Below, piece by piece: positions 23,395 to 33,184 of a stretch of 64,000 bases of DNA (positions within the stretch are counted from its first letter, which is position 1; each line of letters begins with the position of its first letter). Made by a program: the position numbers and the translations under genes. Source of the stretch: Neobacillus nitrireducens (GTDB lineage Bacteria > Bacillota > Bacilli > Bacillales > Cytobacillaceae); the NCBI RefSeq assembly GCF_030915405.1, contig NZ_CP133262.1, positions 372,001 through 436,000 of the forward strand. The letters are read 5' to 3'. The notes beneath the pieces are model-generated. The model ran no database searches and had not been told where the DNA came from. It saw nothing but the letters and a program-made list of their open reading frames with translations.

Positions 23395-24972
23395 ATGATG
23401 CAGAAATTGCAGCGATTTGGTGGAGCCATGTTTATTCCAGTAATGATTATGCCAGCTATGGGATTGTTACTAGGACTCAGTAACACTTTATTAAATGAGC
23501 AAATGGTTGGAAGTATTGCTGCTAAAGGTACCATTTGGTATGCATTTTGGAAATTAATTTTTGATGGGAGTTACGTTGTATTTCAAAATATTCCCCTTTT
23601 ATTTGTTATCGGTTTACCTATTGGTTTAGCAAAGAAATCAAAGAGCAGGGCTGCACTGGAAGCTTTCGTTATTTATATGTTTTTTAATGTATTTATCAAC
23701 TCATTATTATCTACATCTGGTTCAACTTTTGGTGTGGATTTCTCTAAGGATGTAGGCGGATATAGCGGATTAGCAAGTATAGCAGGTATTAAAACGCTTG
23801 ATACGAGTATGGTTGGTGCATTAATTATTGCAGGAATTACTATCTGGCTTCATGAACGCTTTTATGATAAAAAATTGCCAGACCTTTTAGCAATTTTCCA
23901 AGGAAGTGCCTTGGTCACGATAGTAGGATTCTTAGTTATGATACCAGTAGCACTTTTAACTTGTCTTGTCTGGCCACATATTCAAGAATGGATTTTTTCA
24001 CTTCAAGGGCTATTAAAAACATCTGGAGCTATAGGTGTAGGGCTTTACAGTTTTCTAGAAAGAATTCTGATTCCAACTGGTTTACACCATTTTATCTGGC
24101 AGCCCTTTGCTTATGGACCGGCTGCAGTAAATGGGGGACTTCTAGCTTATTGGTTTTCTCATGTAGCAGAGTTTGCAAATTCGACTAAATCAATGACAGA
24201 GTTGTTTCCTCAGGGTGGTTTTACCTTGTTTGGGAATTCCAAAGTATTTGGATGCTTGGGCATAGCAATTGCACTTATCATTACAAGTAGACCAGAGAAA
24301 AGAAAACAAACAATTGGATTAATTTTACCTGTTGCATTTACTGCAGTAATTACAGGAATAACAGAACCAATAGAGTTTACATTCTTGTTTATTGCTCCTT
24401 ATTTATTTTTAATTCATGCTATTTTGGCTGGTTTAATGACTGCAATTATGTATGCCTTTGGTGTTTCAGGTAACTTTATATACGGCTTACTTGATTTCTC
24501 AATCACTTGGGCAAGTACATGGCAAAATCACTGGGCCACTTGGCTGCTTCAAATAGGTATTGGTTTAGGATTTACCGTTATCTATGTTGTTTTATTTAGA
24601 TATCTAATTATTAAGTTTAATATTTTGACGCCAGGCAGGGAGTCTGATGATGTAGAAAGCAAGTTATTTACGAAAGCAGATTACAAAGAGAAGAAATTAG
24701 GAAATACAGGTGGAAGCAGTTCTTTTGAACAATTAGCTGAATACTTTTTAGCAGATTTAGGTGGCGCTGCAAATATTCAAGATATTACAAACTGTGCAAC
24801 GAGATTACGTGTTACAGTAAAAGATCCTGAAAAACTAGAAAGTGAACAAGTTTTTAGAAAACATGGAGCACATGGCTTAGTTCGGAATAAACAAGCGATC
24901 CAAGTAATAGTTGGACTCTCAGTTGGTCAAGTTCGAGATAAAATAGAAGAAAAGATTAAAAGTGTTCGATAG
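23395..24972 (+). CDS. malP: PTS alpha-glucoside/maltose transporter subunit IICB
   Basis: A 525-residue protein closely resembling MalP of Bacillus subtilis in length and layout. It has a membrane EIIC domain with about ten helices (GLHHFIWQPFAYGPAAVNGG, then GITEPIEFTFLFIAP with the conserved TEP sugar-binding glutamate), and a C-terminal cytosolic EIIB with the phosphorylated Cys in NCATRLRV. It imports maltose or related alpha-glucosides as 6-phosphates. There is no EIIA part; a separate EIIA is coded three genes on. Expression probably depends on MalR and is limited by the CcpA-type site. Confidence 0.92.
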   Translation: MMQKLQRFGGAMFIPVMIMPAMGLLLGLSNTLLNEQMVGSIAAKGTIWYAFWKLIFDGSYVVFQNIPLLFVIGLPIGLAKKSKSRAALEAFVIYMFFNVFINSLLSTSGSTFGVDFSKDVGGYSGLASIAGIKTLDTSMVGALIIAGITIWLHERFYDKKLPDLLAIFQGSALVTIVGFLVMIPVALLTCLVWPHIQEWIFSLQGLLKTSGAIGVGLYSFLERILIPTGLHHFIWQPFAYGPAAVNGGLLAYWFSHVAEFANSTKSMTELFPQGGFTLFGNSKVFGCLGIAIALIITSRPEKRKQTIGLILPVAFTAVITGITEPIEFTFLFIAPYLFLIHAILAGLMTAIMYAFGVSGNFIYGLLDFSITWASTWQNHWATWLLQIGIGLGFTVIYVVLFRYLIIKFNILTPGRESDDVESKLFTKADYKEKKLGNTGGSSSFEQLAEYFLADLGGAANIQDITNCATRLRVTVKDPEKLESEQVFRKHGAHGLVRNKQAIQVIVGLSVGQVRDKIEEKIKSVR

Positions 24973-25099
24973 TAAAATAGGATGTAAGAAGGTTAAAGAA
25001 ATCTCCCAATGAGTGAAACCTTTCCCATCATCTTTCCAAACTATTACGATGAAGGAAAAATCGCAGTATACTAACCTTAAAGAAATATTTATACACTAA

Positions 25100-26467
<1,368 letters not shown>

Positions 26468-26553
26468 GGAAAAAGGGTTTGCTAAACTAGTAGCGGGTAT
26501 GAGGTGTTTTCATACCCTGTTGCCTGTTTTAATTAAGTTAGGAGGATCTCCTT

Positions 26554-27324
26554 GTGAATCTTGAAGAGTTAATTAATAAAAATTATGAGTATTTGAGTGA
26601 TACTGATTTTACTATTGCTAAGTACGTTCTTGCTAATAAAGATAAAATTGGGAACATGGGTATTAATCAGTTAGCTAAAAATAGTTTAGCATCCAAATCA
26701 TCTGTATTAAGATTTGCTCAAAAATTAGGTTTTAGTGGATATAGTGAATTTAAAAACTTTGTAAAATGGGAAAATGCCAGCCCAAATGAGGAACTTAAAC
26801 CAAATGAATTGTTTGAACAAGTTCTTTATGATGTCAATAAAACGTTAGACTATTTAAATAGTGTGGACTTTGAACCTATTTATAAAGCAATTGATACTAG
26901 TGAAAATATTTATGTCATTTCAACAGGAATAGCCCAGAAAAATCAAGCTGCAGAACTGCAACGATTATTCCTACTTATTGGCAAACCCGTTCAAATTATT
27001 CCTGCAATGGCCCACGCAAATGAATATAGGCTTATAATTGAAAAGTTAACTTCTAAAGATTTAATTATTTTGTTTTCGCTATCCGGTGAAAATCCAAACT
27101 TACAAGGGTTACTTGATATTCCTGCAGTTAAGGGTGCAAAAATGATTTCCCTTACCAATTTTAAAAGTAATTGGTTGTCAGGACATGCTGATTTTAATTT
27201 ATATGCTTCCAGTACGATGAATCCTATTCCGAAAAATTGGTGGGTACGATCTGCCTCTTCCTTTTTTATTGTGGTAGAAGCATTGGCATTTGGATATTTA
27301 GATTATATAAATAGTAAAAGATAG
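26554..27324 (+). CDS. malR: RpiR-family regulator of alpha-glucoside use
   Basis: A 256-residue protein with an N-terminal RpiR helix-turn-helix (INQLAKNSLASKSSVLRFAQKLGFSGYSEFK) and a C-terminal SIS sugar-phosphate-binding domain (VISTGIAQKNQAA, LIILFSLSGENPNL). Length, order and neighbours match MalR (GlvR), the activator of the Bacillus subtilis mal operon. It starts at GTG, with AGGAGG eight bases before. It probably senses the phosphosugar made by MalP and controls this operon, including itself. Confidence 0.88.
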   Translation: MNLEELINKNYEYLSDTDFTIAKYVLANKDKIGNMGINQLAKNSLASKSSVLRFAQKLGFSGYSEFKNFVKWENASPNEELKPNELFEQVLYDVNKTLDYLNSVDFEPIYKAIDTSENIYVISTGIAQKNQAAELQRLFLLIGKPVQIIPAMAHANEYRLIIEKLTSKDLIILFSLSGENPNLQGLLDIPAVKGAKMISLTNFKSNWLSGHADFNLYASSTMNPIPKNWWVRSASSFFIVVEALAFGYLDYINSKR

Positions 27325-27342
27325 ACATTGAGGTGTGAAATG

Positions 27343-27831
27343 ATGTTTTTTAAGAAGAGTAAAAAAGAAAAAAATATATTCATCCATAGCCCTTTAAAGG
27401 GCGAGGTTATTCCATTAGGAAGTGTTCCAGATCCCGTTTTTTCCCAGAAAATGATGGGCGAAGGGCTAGCCTTTATTCCAACTAACGGCGAAGTTTTTTC
27501 TCCTGTAAATGGGAAGGTTACACAAGTGTTTCCTACTAAACATGCAATTGGAATGGTAACGGAAGATGGCCTTGAAATGCTATTACATTTAGGACTTGAA
27601 ACAGTTGAATTAAAAGGTGAAGGATTTAATATCAAAATTAATGCTGGAGATATAGTTAGTGTTAATGACCACATTGGTACTTTTGATCTTTCCTATATTG
27701 AGGAGAAGGGAAAAGAAATTATTTCAGTCCTTGTTTTCCCGAATTTTGAAGAAAAAATCTCTGAAATGATTCCGTTAAAGTCAGATGAAGTTGAAAGTGG
27801 AACGGAAATTGCTCAATTGATTTTTAAATAA
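27343..27831 (+). CDS. PTS EIIA component, glucose/Crr type
   Basis: About 163 residues forming a glucose-family EIIA: IHSPLKGEVIPLGSVPDPVFSQKMMGEG split across its start, HAIGMVTEDG with the first active-site His, and MLLHLGLETVELKGEGF with the phosphorylated His. It would hand phosphate from HPr to the EIIB domain of MalP. Bacillus subtilis MalP has no dedicated EIIA and borrows others, so an EIIA encoded in the mal operon is a notable difference. Two adjacent ATG codons follow GAGGTG; the second is spaced better. Last gene of the operon. Confidence 0.9.
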   Translation: MFFKKSKKEKNIFIHSPLKGEVIPLGSVPDPVFSQKMMGEGLAFIPTNGEVFSPVNGKVTQVFPTKHAIGMVTEDGLEMLLHLGLETVELKGEGFNIKINAGDIVSVNDHIGTFDLSYIEEKGKEIISVLVFPNFEEKISEMIPLKSDEVESGTEIAQLIFK

Positions 27832-28285
27832 CTCAAATTTCATACTTGAAAATCGATTTGTGATGGGGCTCTCAAAAATTTAAGACCCAGCCAAATTCGT
27901 AGCTTGAACTGATTTTAAAAAGCGAAACGGCCTCCATTCTTGGTAAGGAAGATTCTCATGCCATAGTTGTTATTTATTTTTGACAACCTAATTCTTAGAT
28001 CAAAAAGTGAATTTATTAAGTAATAATTAGCCTGTATGATACTTCCTTCATTCAGGCTTTTATTACGTTCCACGGTTTTACGGCGCTTTCCATTTAGAAA
28101 AACAGTGGCGCAAAACTAAAAATGAAAGATCTAAAATAAATTGTTCTGCAGCCTAGAAGTCTTGTCATTCAGGATACTTATTTGTTTTGTTCAAAAACTC
28201 ATACAATACTGTTCAATCAATTCCTGTTAATTAACAAAGTCTTGAGTTACTACATACATTATTTAAAAAAATGGAGTTGATCTTC
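27832..28285. other. Gene-free interval after the mal operon
   Basis: No open frame with a ribosome site, no clear hairpin terminator and no repeat shared with the rest of the window was seen here. The AT-rich last 100 bases probably contain the promoter of the following L,D-transpeptidase gene. Confidence 0.5.
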
Positions 28286-28624
28286 GTGGCGAGATGGATT
28301 GACGTGTCAACATCAAAACACCGATTAAGATTGTATGACGGAAACAGACTGATAAAATCCTATCCGATAGCTACTGGCAAAATATTAACTGCTACACCGT
28401 TTGGTACTTACACCATAATAAATAAGCAGCCAAATCCTCCCAGACATGTTTTTGGGGTTTTATGGATGGGATTATCAAGACCTCATTATGGAATACATGG
28501 TACAAACAATCCATCATCAATAGGTAAAAGCGTTTCTCACGGTTGTATTAGAATGTTTAATCATGATGTTTTAGAATTATCATCTAGAGTTCCAATTGGT
28601 ACCAGGGTCATCATTCATAAATAA
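28286..28624 (+). CDS. L,D-transpeptidase (YkuD domain)
   Basis: A 112-residue single-domain YkuD protein. The catalytic motif is [20 protein letters not shown], with the nucleophilic Cys preceded by SHG and followed by IRM. It has no signal peptide or LysM domain, unlike the usual Bacillus YkuD, so it is either cytoplasmic, spore-linked or exported in another way. GTG at 28286 lies nine bases after GGAG. It would form or remodel 3-3 peptidoglycan links, perhaps in the spore. Single gene with terminators behind. Confidence 0.88.
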   Translation: MARWIDVSTSKHRLRLYDGNRLIKSYPIATGKILTATPFGTYTIINKQPNPPRHVFGVLWMGLSRPHYGIHGTNNPSSIGKSVSHGCIRMFNHDVLELSSRVPIGTRVIIHK

Positions 28625-28672
28625 CTCTGTTAATCTCGCTTCTATACTGCATATTTTGTGTCTTATGCAACA

Positions 28673-28706
28673 ACGGCCCAGTTCTTATTGCACTAAACTG
28701 GCCCGT
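28673..28706 (+). terminator. Terminator-like hairpin after the L,D-transpeptidase gene
   Basis: ACGGCCCAGTT and AACTGGCCCGT pair with one mismatch around a 12-base loop. Only a short TT follows, so efficiency is uncertain. Confidence 0.55.
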
Positions 28707-28790
28707 TTGCGGAACAAAATTAAAAAGCGCCCTTTAATCAAAATGATTACATGTTAATATTTTACAGGCTAGATATATGTTACAAAACTC

Positions 28791-28837
28791 GTCCTTTTCT
28801 GAACACGCTATTTTTCATGAGGAAAAGGACATTTTTT
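28791..28837 (+). terminator. Terminator before the resolvase gene
   Basis: GTCCTTTTC and GAAAAGGAC pair across a 22-base loop and are followed by ATTTTTTATT. Confidence 0.65.
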
Positions 28838-28948
28838 ATTACCATTCATGTCATAAAACCCCGTTCATTTTTCTATGTCTAGTAACCTATTAAAATCTAT
28901 TTTATGTTACAATGAATTCAAAAGAAAAATTTGAAAAGAGTGATTTTG

Positions 28949-29503
28949 GTGTTAATTGGATATGCGCGTGTGTCAACGGGATTGCAAAATTTGGATTTAC
29001 AGATGGATGCGTTAACGCAGTATGGTTGCTCAAAAATTTTCCACGATAAAATAAGTGGAGCAAAAAGACAGCGCCCCGGTTTAGAAAAGGCACTTCAGTA
29101 TGTACGTGAAGGAGATACAATTGTCGTTTGGCGATTAGATCGCCTTGGTCGCAACATGCAGGACTTAATACAAATTGTAAATACTTTGAACGAACGAGGC
29201 ATAGGCTTTCACAGTTTACAAGAAAACTTAACCATGGACAAAAGCAATGCAACGGGACAATTGATGTTTCACTTATTCGCAGCTTTTGCAGAATTTGAAC
29301 GGAATCTGATTGAGGAGCGCTCGGCTGCAGGACGAGCAGCTGCAAGAGCGCGTGGTCGTCTTGGTGGTCGTCCTGAGAAGTATGGACCAAAAGATATTGA
29401 AATGATGAAAGCTTTAATTGAAAATGGTACACCGATTAAAGATGTTGCAGAAAAGTGGGGCGTGTCTCGTACAACGATTTATCGCTATTTAGAGAAACAG
29501 TAA
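28949..29503 (+). CDS. Serine recombinase (resolvase/invertase family)
   Basis: About 184 residues. The N-terminal catalytic domain has YARVST with the nucleophilic Ser, then ISGAKRQRPGLEKAL and WRLDRLGRN with catalytic Arg residues. The long E-helix is followed by a C-terminal helix-turn-helix (DVAEKWGVSRTTIYRYL). Size and build match Tn3-type resolvases and Hin-type invertases. No transposase accompanies it and no res-site repeats were identified by eye. GTG at 28949 is chosen to begin at the conserved (M)LIGYARVS. It is likely a mobile-element leftover at the edge of the restriction locus. Confidence 0.9.
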   Translation: MLIGYARVSTGLQNLDLQMDALTQYGCSKIFHDKISGAKRQRPGLEKALQYVREGDTIVVWRLDRLGRNMQDLIQIVNTLNERGIGFHSLQENLTMDKSNATGQLMFHLFAAFAEFERNLIEERSAAGRAAARARGRLGGRPEKYGPKDIEMMKALIENGTPIKDVAEKWGVSRTTIYRYLEKQ

Positions 29504-29693
29504 ATCGGATGTGCAAACAAACACTTAAAACACGCACAAAATATCTCCAAAAGTTACAACTTTTAGATACATAGATTTTTAAATTTATAAAGACTTTTGC
29601 CCCTTCAGGGGCACGGAAACGATTCTGGATTTCAAGGGCCACTATGGAAAACAAAATCAAATATCAAAATTAGATGTTTAATGTCATAAAATT

Positions 29694-29864
29694 TTTGGCA
29701 GACCTAAATCTATTATTACTGAGGAGTTTAAACAAGCTTATAATCGTTGGAAAATGGGAGAGATGACTGCAGTGAAAGCAATGCAAGAAGCAGGTGTTAA
29801 AAAAACAACTTTTTATAAACTAGTTAAGGAATACGTAAGAGAATTAAATAGTATCCAAATATAA
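29694..29864 (+). pseudogene. C-terminal fragment of a second serine recombinase
   Basis: Fifty-six codons ending at TAA encode FGRPKSIITEEFKQAYNRWK and VKKTTFYKLVKEY, the linker and helix-turn-helix of a resolvase different from the intact one just upstream. The catalytic domain is absent. Between the two recombinases (29504-29693) only a small GCCCC/GGGGC hairpin is seen. Between 29865 and 30128 a 39-codon tail (ILPDGVVYIMVLELNKYG near its end) may be the end of another lost gene. Confidence 0.7.
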
Positions 29865-30128
29865 TAGAAGGAACTCGTCAAAAAATCTTTGCTTATCGAA
29901 AGCAACAGGCTTCTTTTTCAACAAACGGGACATTAAGTCCGGCTGACGAAATCCTACCCGATGGGGTGGTGTACATCATGGTGCTTGAGTTGAATAAATA
30001 TGGCAAGAACGTGATGAAATATAATAAAGATTATTGAGCTAACAGCTGCTTAGTTAAACAAGTATTTGTTTTTTATGGTAACATTCAGTTGGAATTAGGA
30101 GTGATTAATAATACAATAGGGGGATTAT

Positions 30129-30560
30129 ATGTTAGAAAAAATAAAGGACATTAACCTTGCTCTTAGTAATAAAAGTTATTTATCAGCACTTGCACTGTCT
30201 TTAACTTTACCTGATATTTGTGGGCAAATTGAATATCCAGATTTAAAGAAAAAAAATGGAGAACGTAATATAAGAAAACAATATGTAGCATGGTTTGATG
30301 ATTGGGTTAACCAATATTTTGCAGACAATACAGGTTGGACAGAAGATGGCTCTAAGGCAAATAATCCATATTTTACAGGAGAGATGTGTTATTCTCTACG
30401 TTGTTCTTTCTTACATGCTGGAAATTCGGATATAAAAAACTGGGGCGACAAAGAAGACGCAGATTTTCATTATTCATACGAATTTGAATTGGCAGTAGGT
30501 GGAGCAGACAAAACTGGTTTATCTTGGGTAAACACAACTAATACAAAAACTACTTATTAG
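30129..30560 (+). CDS. HEPN-like protein, probably truncated at its C-terminus
   Basis: A 143-residue protein, helical at the start (SYLSALALSLTLPDICGQIE), with YSLRCSFLHAGN near residues 93-104. The Arg-X4-His there is the catalytic spacing of HEPN ribonucleases, so an RNase or dormancy role in defence is possible. Related Bacillales proteins appear longer, and here the reading frame runs directly into hsdM sequence at about 30542, so the last 20-30 residues are probably lost. GGGGG lies before the ATG. Confidence 0.55.
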   Translation: MLEKIKDINLALSNKSYLSALALSLTLPDICGQIEYPDLKKKNGERNIRKQYVAWFDDWVNQYFADNTGWTEDGSKANNPYFTGEMCYSLRCSFLHAGNSDIKNWGDKEDADFHYSYEFELAVGGADKTGLSWVNTTNTKTTY

Positions 30561-32055
30561 GATTGATCTTTTACAAGTACTTATCTGATAAGTTATTAGA
30601 AAAAGTAGTTGAAATAGCTGATGAATCGCTAGAAGAATACAATACACAAGAAAAACAAAATCAGTTATATAGAGAGTTACTAGCAGATGTAGAGATAAAA
30701 AATGACTTGATTGAAACGTTAGTGGATACATTGGGTTATGATATTGAACCGGAGTATTTATTCAATGCATTAACCGATCAAGCTAAACAAAACACGTTTC
30801 AGTTGAATGACTTGAATAAAGCCTTTATCAATATGTCTACGAAATATGATCAATTTAATGGATTGTTTGATGATGTTGATTTGACATCAAAAAAACTGGG
30901 GTCAGATGATCAACAACGAAACATTACCATTACAGAAGTACTGAAGAAACTAAATGATATCGATGTGATAGGACATAATGGTGATGTCATTGGAGATGCG
31001 TATGAGTTTCTAATTGGTCAATTTGCCTCAGAAGCTGGTAAGAAAGCTGGCGAATTCTATACACCTTCCGAGGTATCTGACATGATGGCTCGTATCGCTG
31101 CAATTGGTCAGGAAGACAAAAGATTGTTTAGCGTATTTGACACAACCATGGGATCAGGTTCCTTGATGTTGAATATCCGAAAATATATTAATAATCCAGA
31201 AAGTATAAAGTACCATGGACAAGAACTAAATACAACAACCTATAATCTAGCGAAGATGAACTTGATCTTGCATGGTGTTGATAAGGAGGATATGCGTTTA
31301 CGTAATGGGGATACATTGAACAAAGATTGGCCGACAGATGAGCCTTATACCTTTGATTCCGTTCTAATGAACCCCCCTTACTCAGCTAATTGGTCTTCAG
31401 ATGATACGTTCTTAGATGATTCTCGTACGGGAAATTAGCGCCAAAATCAAAAGCAGACTTTGCTTTTCTTTTACATGGTTTCTATCATTTGAAAGATTCG
31501 GGAACAATGGCAATCGTCTTACCACATGGGGTACTATTCCGTGGCGCTGCTGAAGGTGTGATTCGTAAGAAATTATTAGAGGATGGTAGTATTGATACCG
31601 TAATTGGCATGCCAGCAAACTTATTCTTTGGGACATCGATTCCAACAACCGTCATCATCTTGAAGAAAAATCGTACCACTCGTGATGTGTTATTCATTGA
31701 TGCAAGTCATGAGTTTACTAAAGTAAAGAACCAAAATAAACTTTCCAAAGAAAATATTGATAAGATTGTCGAAACATATAAAAACCGTAAAGATGTGGAG
31801 AATTATGCACATGTCGCTACTTTTGATGAAATCAAAGAAAATGATTTTAATTTGAACATCCCTCGATATGTGGATACCTTTGAAGAAGAAGTGCCTGTTG
31901 ATATGGCTGCAATCGGCTCAACCATTCAAGACATACGAAAAGAAAAAGCAGAACTAGAATCTAGCCTATATGACATGATTTCTTTGCTACAATTTGATGA
32001 AGAAAACACAGACTGGATCAAGGGTGCATTAGAGGTGTTTACTCGTGAAAAATAA
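30542..32055 (+). pseudogene. hsdM: hsdM, type I DNA methyltransferase, broken
   Basis: Encodes most of an N6-adenine methyltransferase: the N-terminal YKNYLLGLIFYKYLSDK helix region, the SAM-binding FDTTMGSGSLMLNI, the catalytic NPPYS and the C-terminal part to TREK. Two lesions are visible. The first ~35-40 residues including the start are gone, with similarity starting abruptly behind a stop at 30539. At about 31426 one base is missing (a Tyr codon TAC following CGT has lost a T), giving an early stop at 31436-31438; the downstream frame resumes with GKLAPKSKADFAF. No active HsdM should be made from this copy unless the indel is a sequencing error and another start is used. Confidence 0.85.
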
Positions 32056-33163
32056 AATTACACCAGAAATTCGCTTTCCAGGATATACAGGAGATTGGGA
32101 GCAACAAAAGTTAGGGGAAGTAGCAGATTTTTTTGATGAAAAACGAATACCAATTGACTCTGTAAAGCGAATAAAAGGTCAATATCCTTATTATGGGGCA
32201 ACTGGGATAATTGATTATGTTGAAGACTATATATTTGAAGGAGAATATGTACTCTTAGCAGAAGATGGTGCCAATATTACCACGAGAAACAGTCCAATAG
32301 CCTATTTGACTGAAGGAAAATTTTGGGTTAATAACCATGCACACATCATGAAAATGAAGTTGGGGTCTAATATTTATTTAGTACAACTCTTGGAAAAACA
32401 AAATTATGATAAATACAATAGTGGAACTGCACAACCAAAGTTAAATGGAAAAGTTGTCAAAAACATAATTCTTAATTTCCCATGTAAAGAAGAACAAACT
32501 AAAATTGGGGAATTTTTCAAACATCTTGATAACACTATCGCCCTTCTTCAACAAGAACTAACAACCCTTAAACAAATAAAACAAGGATTCTTGCAAAAAA
32601 TGTTTCCAAAAGAAGGGCAGTCCGTACCAGAAGTTCGGTTCCCGGGATTTACTGGAGATTGGGAAGAGCGTAAGATTTCGGAAATTGGAAATATTTCTGC
32701 CGGTGGGGACATTGATAAATCAAAACTTATTGATGGTGGGAAATTTCCTGTATTAGCAAATGCATTAACAAATGATGGCATTGTTGGCTATTATAACAAC
32801 TATAAGTCAGTTGCGCCAGCTGTTACGATTACTGGTCGTGGTGATGTAGGACACGCAAAGGCTAGACATGTCAATTTCACAGCTATTGTTAGACTCTTAG
32901 TTTTAAAACCTTTTGATGATTTTAATGTTGATTTTTTAGAACCAGCAATAAATAATACTAATATTTTGGTTGAATCAACAGGTGTTCCACAACTTACAGC
33001 TCCGCAATTTGGGAATTATAAAATATATTTCCCAACTCTTGAGGAACAAATTAAAATCGGTAATTTCTTTAAGCAACTCGATGAGACTATCGCTCTTCAT
33101 CAACGCGAATTAGATACCTTAAAGGAAACCCAAAAAGCTTTCTTACAAAAGATGTTTCTATAA
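32045..33163 (+). CDS. hsdS: hsdS, type I specificity subunit
   Basis: A 372-residue subunit with the usual two target-recognition domains separated and ended by matching conserved helices. Each half starts with a repeat (EIRFPGYTGDWEQQKLGEV; EVRFPGFTGDWEERKISEI) and ends with a coiled-coil repeat (FFKHLDNTIALLQQEL; FFKQLDETIALHQREL) and FLQKMF. It starts at GTG 11 bases inside the end of hsdM, as in intact systems. The frame is complete, so it could still pair with an HsdM encoded elsewhere. Confidence 0.92.
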   Translation: MKNKITPEIRFPGYTGDWEQQKLGEVADFFDEKRIPIDSVKRIKGQYPYYGATGIIDYVEDYIFEGEYVLLAEDGANITTRNSPIAYLTEGKFWVNNHAHIMKMKLGSNIYLVQLLEKQNYDKYNSGTAQPKLNGKVVKNIILNFPCKEEQTKIGEFFKHLDNTIALLQQELTTLKQIKQGFLQKMFPKEGQSVPEVRFPGFTGDWEERKISEIGNISAGGDIDKSKLIDGGKFPVLANALTNDGIVGYYNNYKSVAPAVTITGRGDVGHAKARHVNFTAIVRLLVLKPFDDFNVDFLEPAINNTNILVESTGVPQLTAPQFGNYKIYFPTLEEQIKIGNFFKQLDETIALHQRELDTLKETQKAFLQKMFL

Positions 33164-33184
33164 GTAAGTAGAGGGAGAAGAAAA

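Noticed and set aside
28902-29432. A 176-codon leftward frame opposite the resolvase gene
   Set aside because: The rightward frame has complete serine-recombinase motifs; the antisense frame has none and no ribosome site.
28931-29503. Invertible promoter or phase-variable segment controlled by the resolvase
   Set aside because: No pair of inverted 20-30 base repeats flanking a promoter was found near the recombinase gene by eye.
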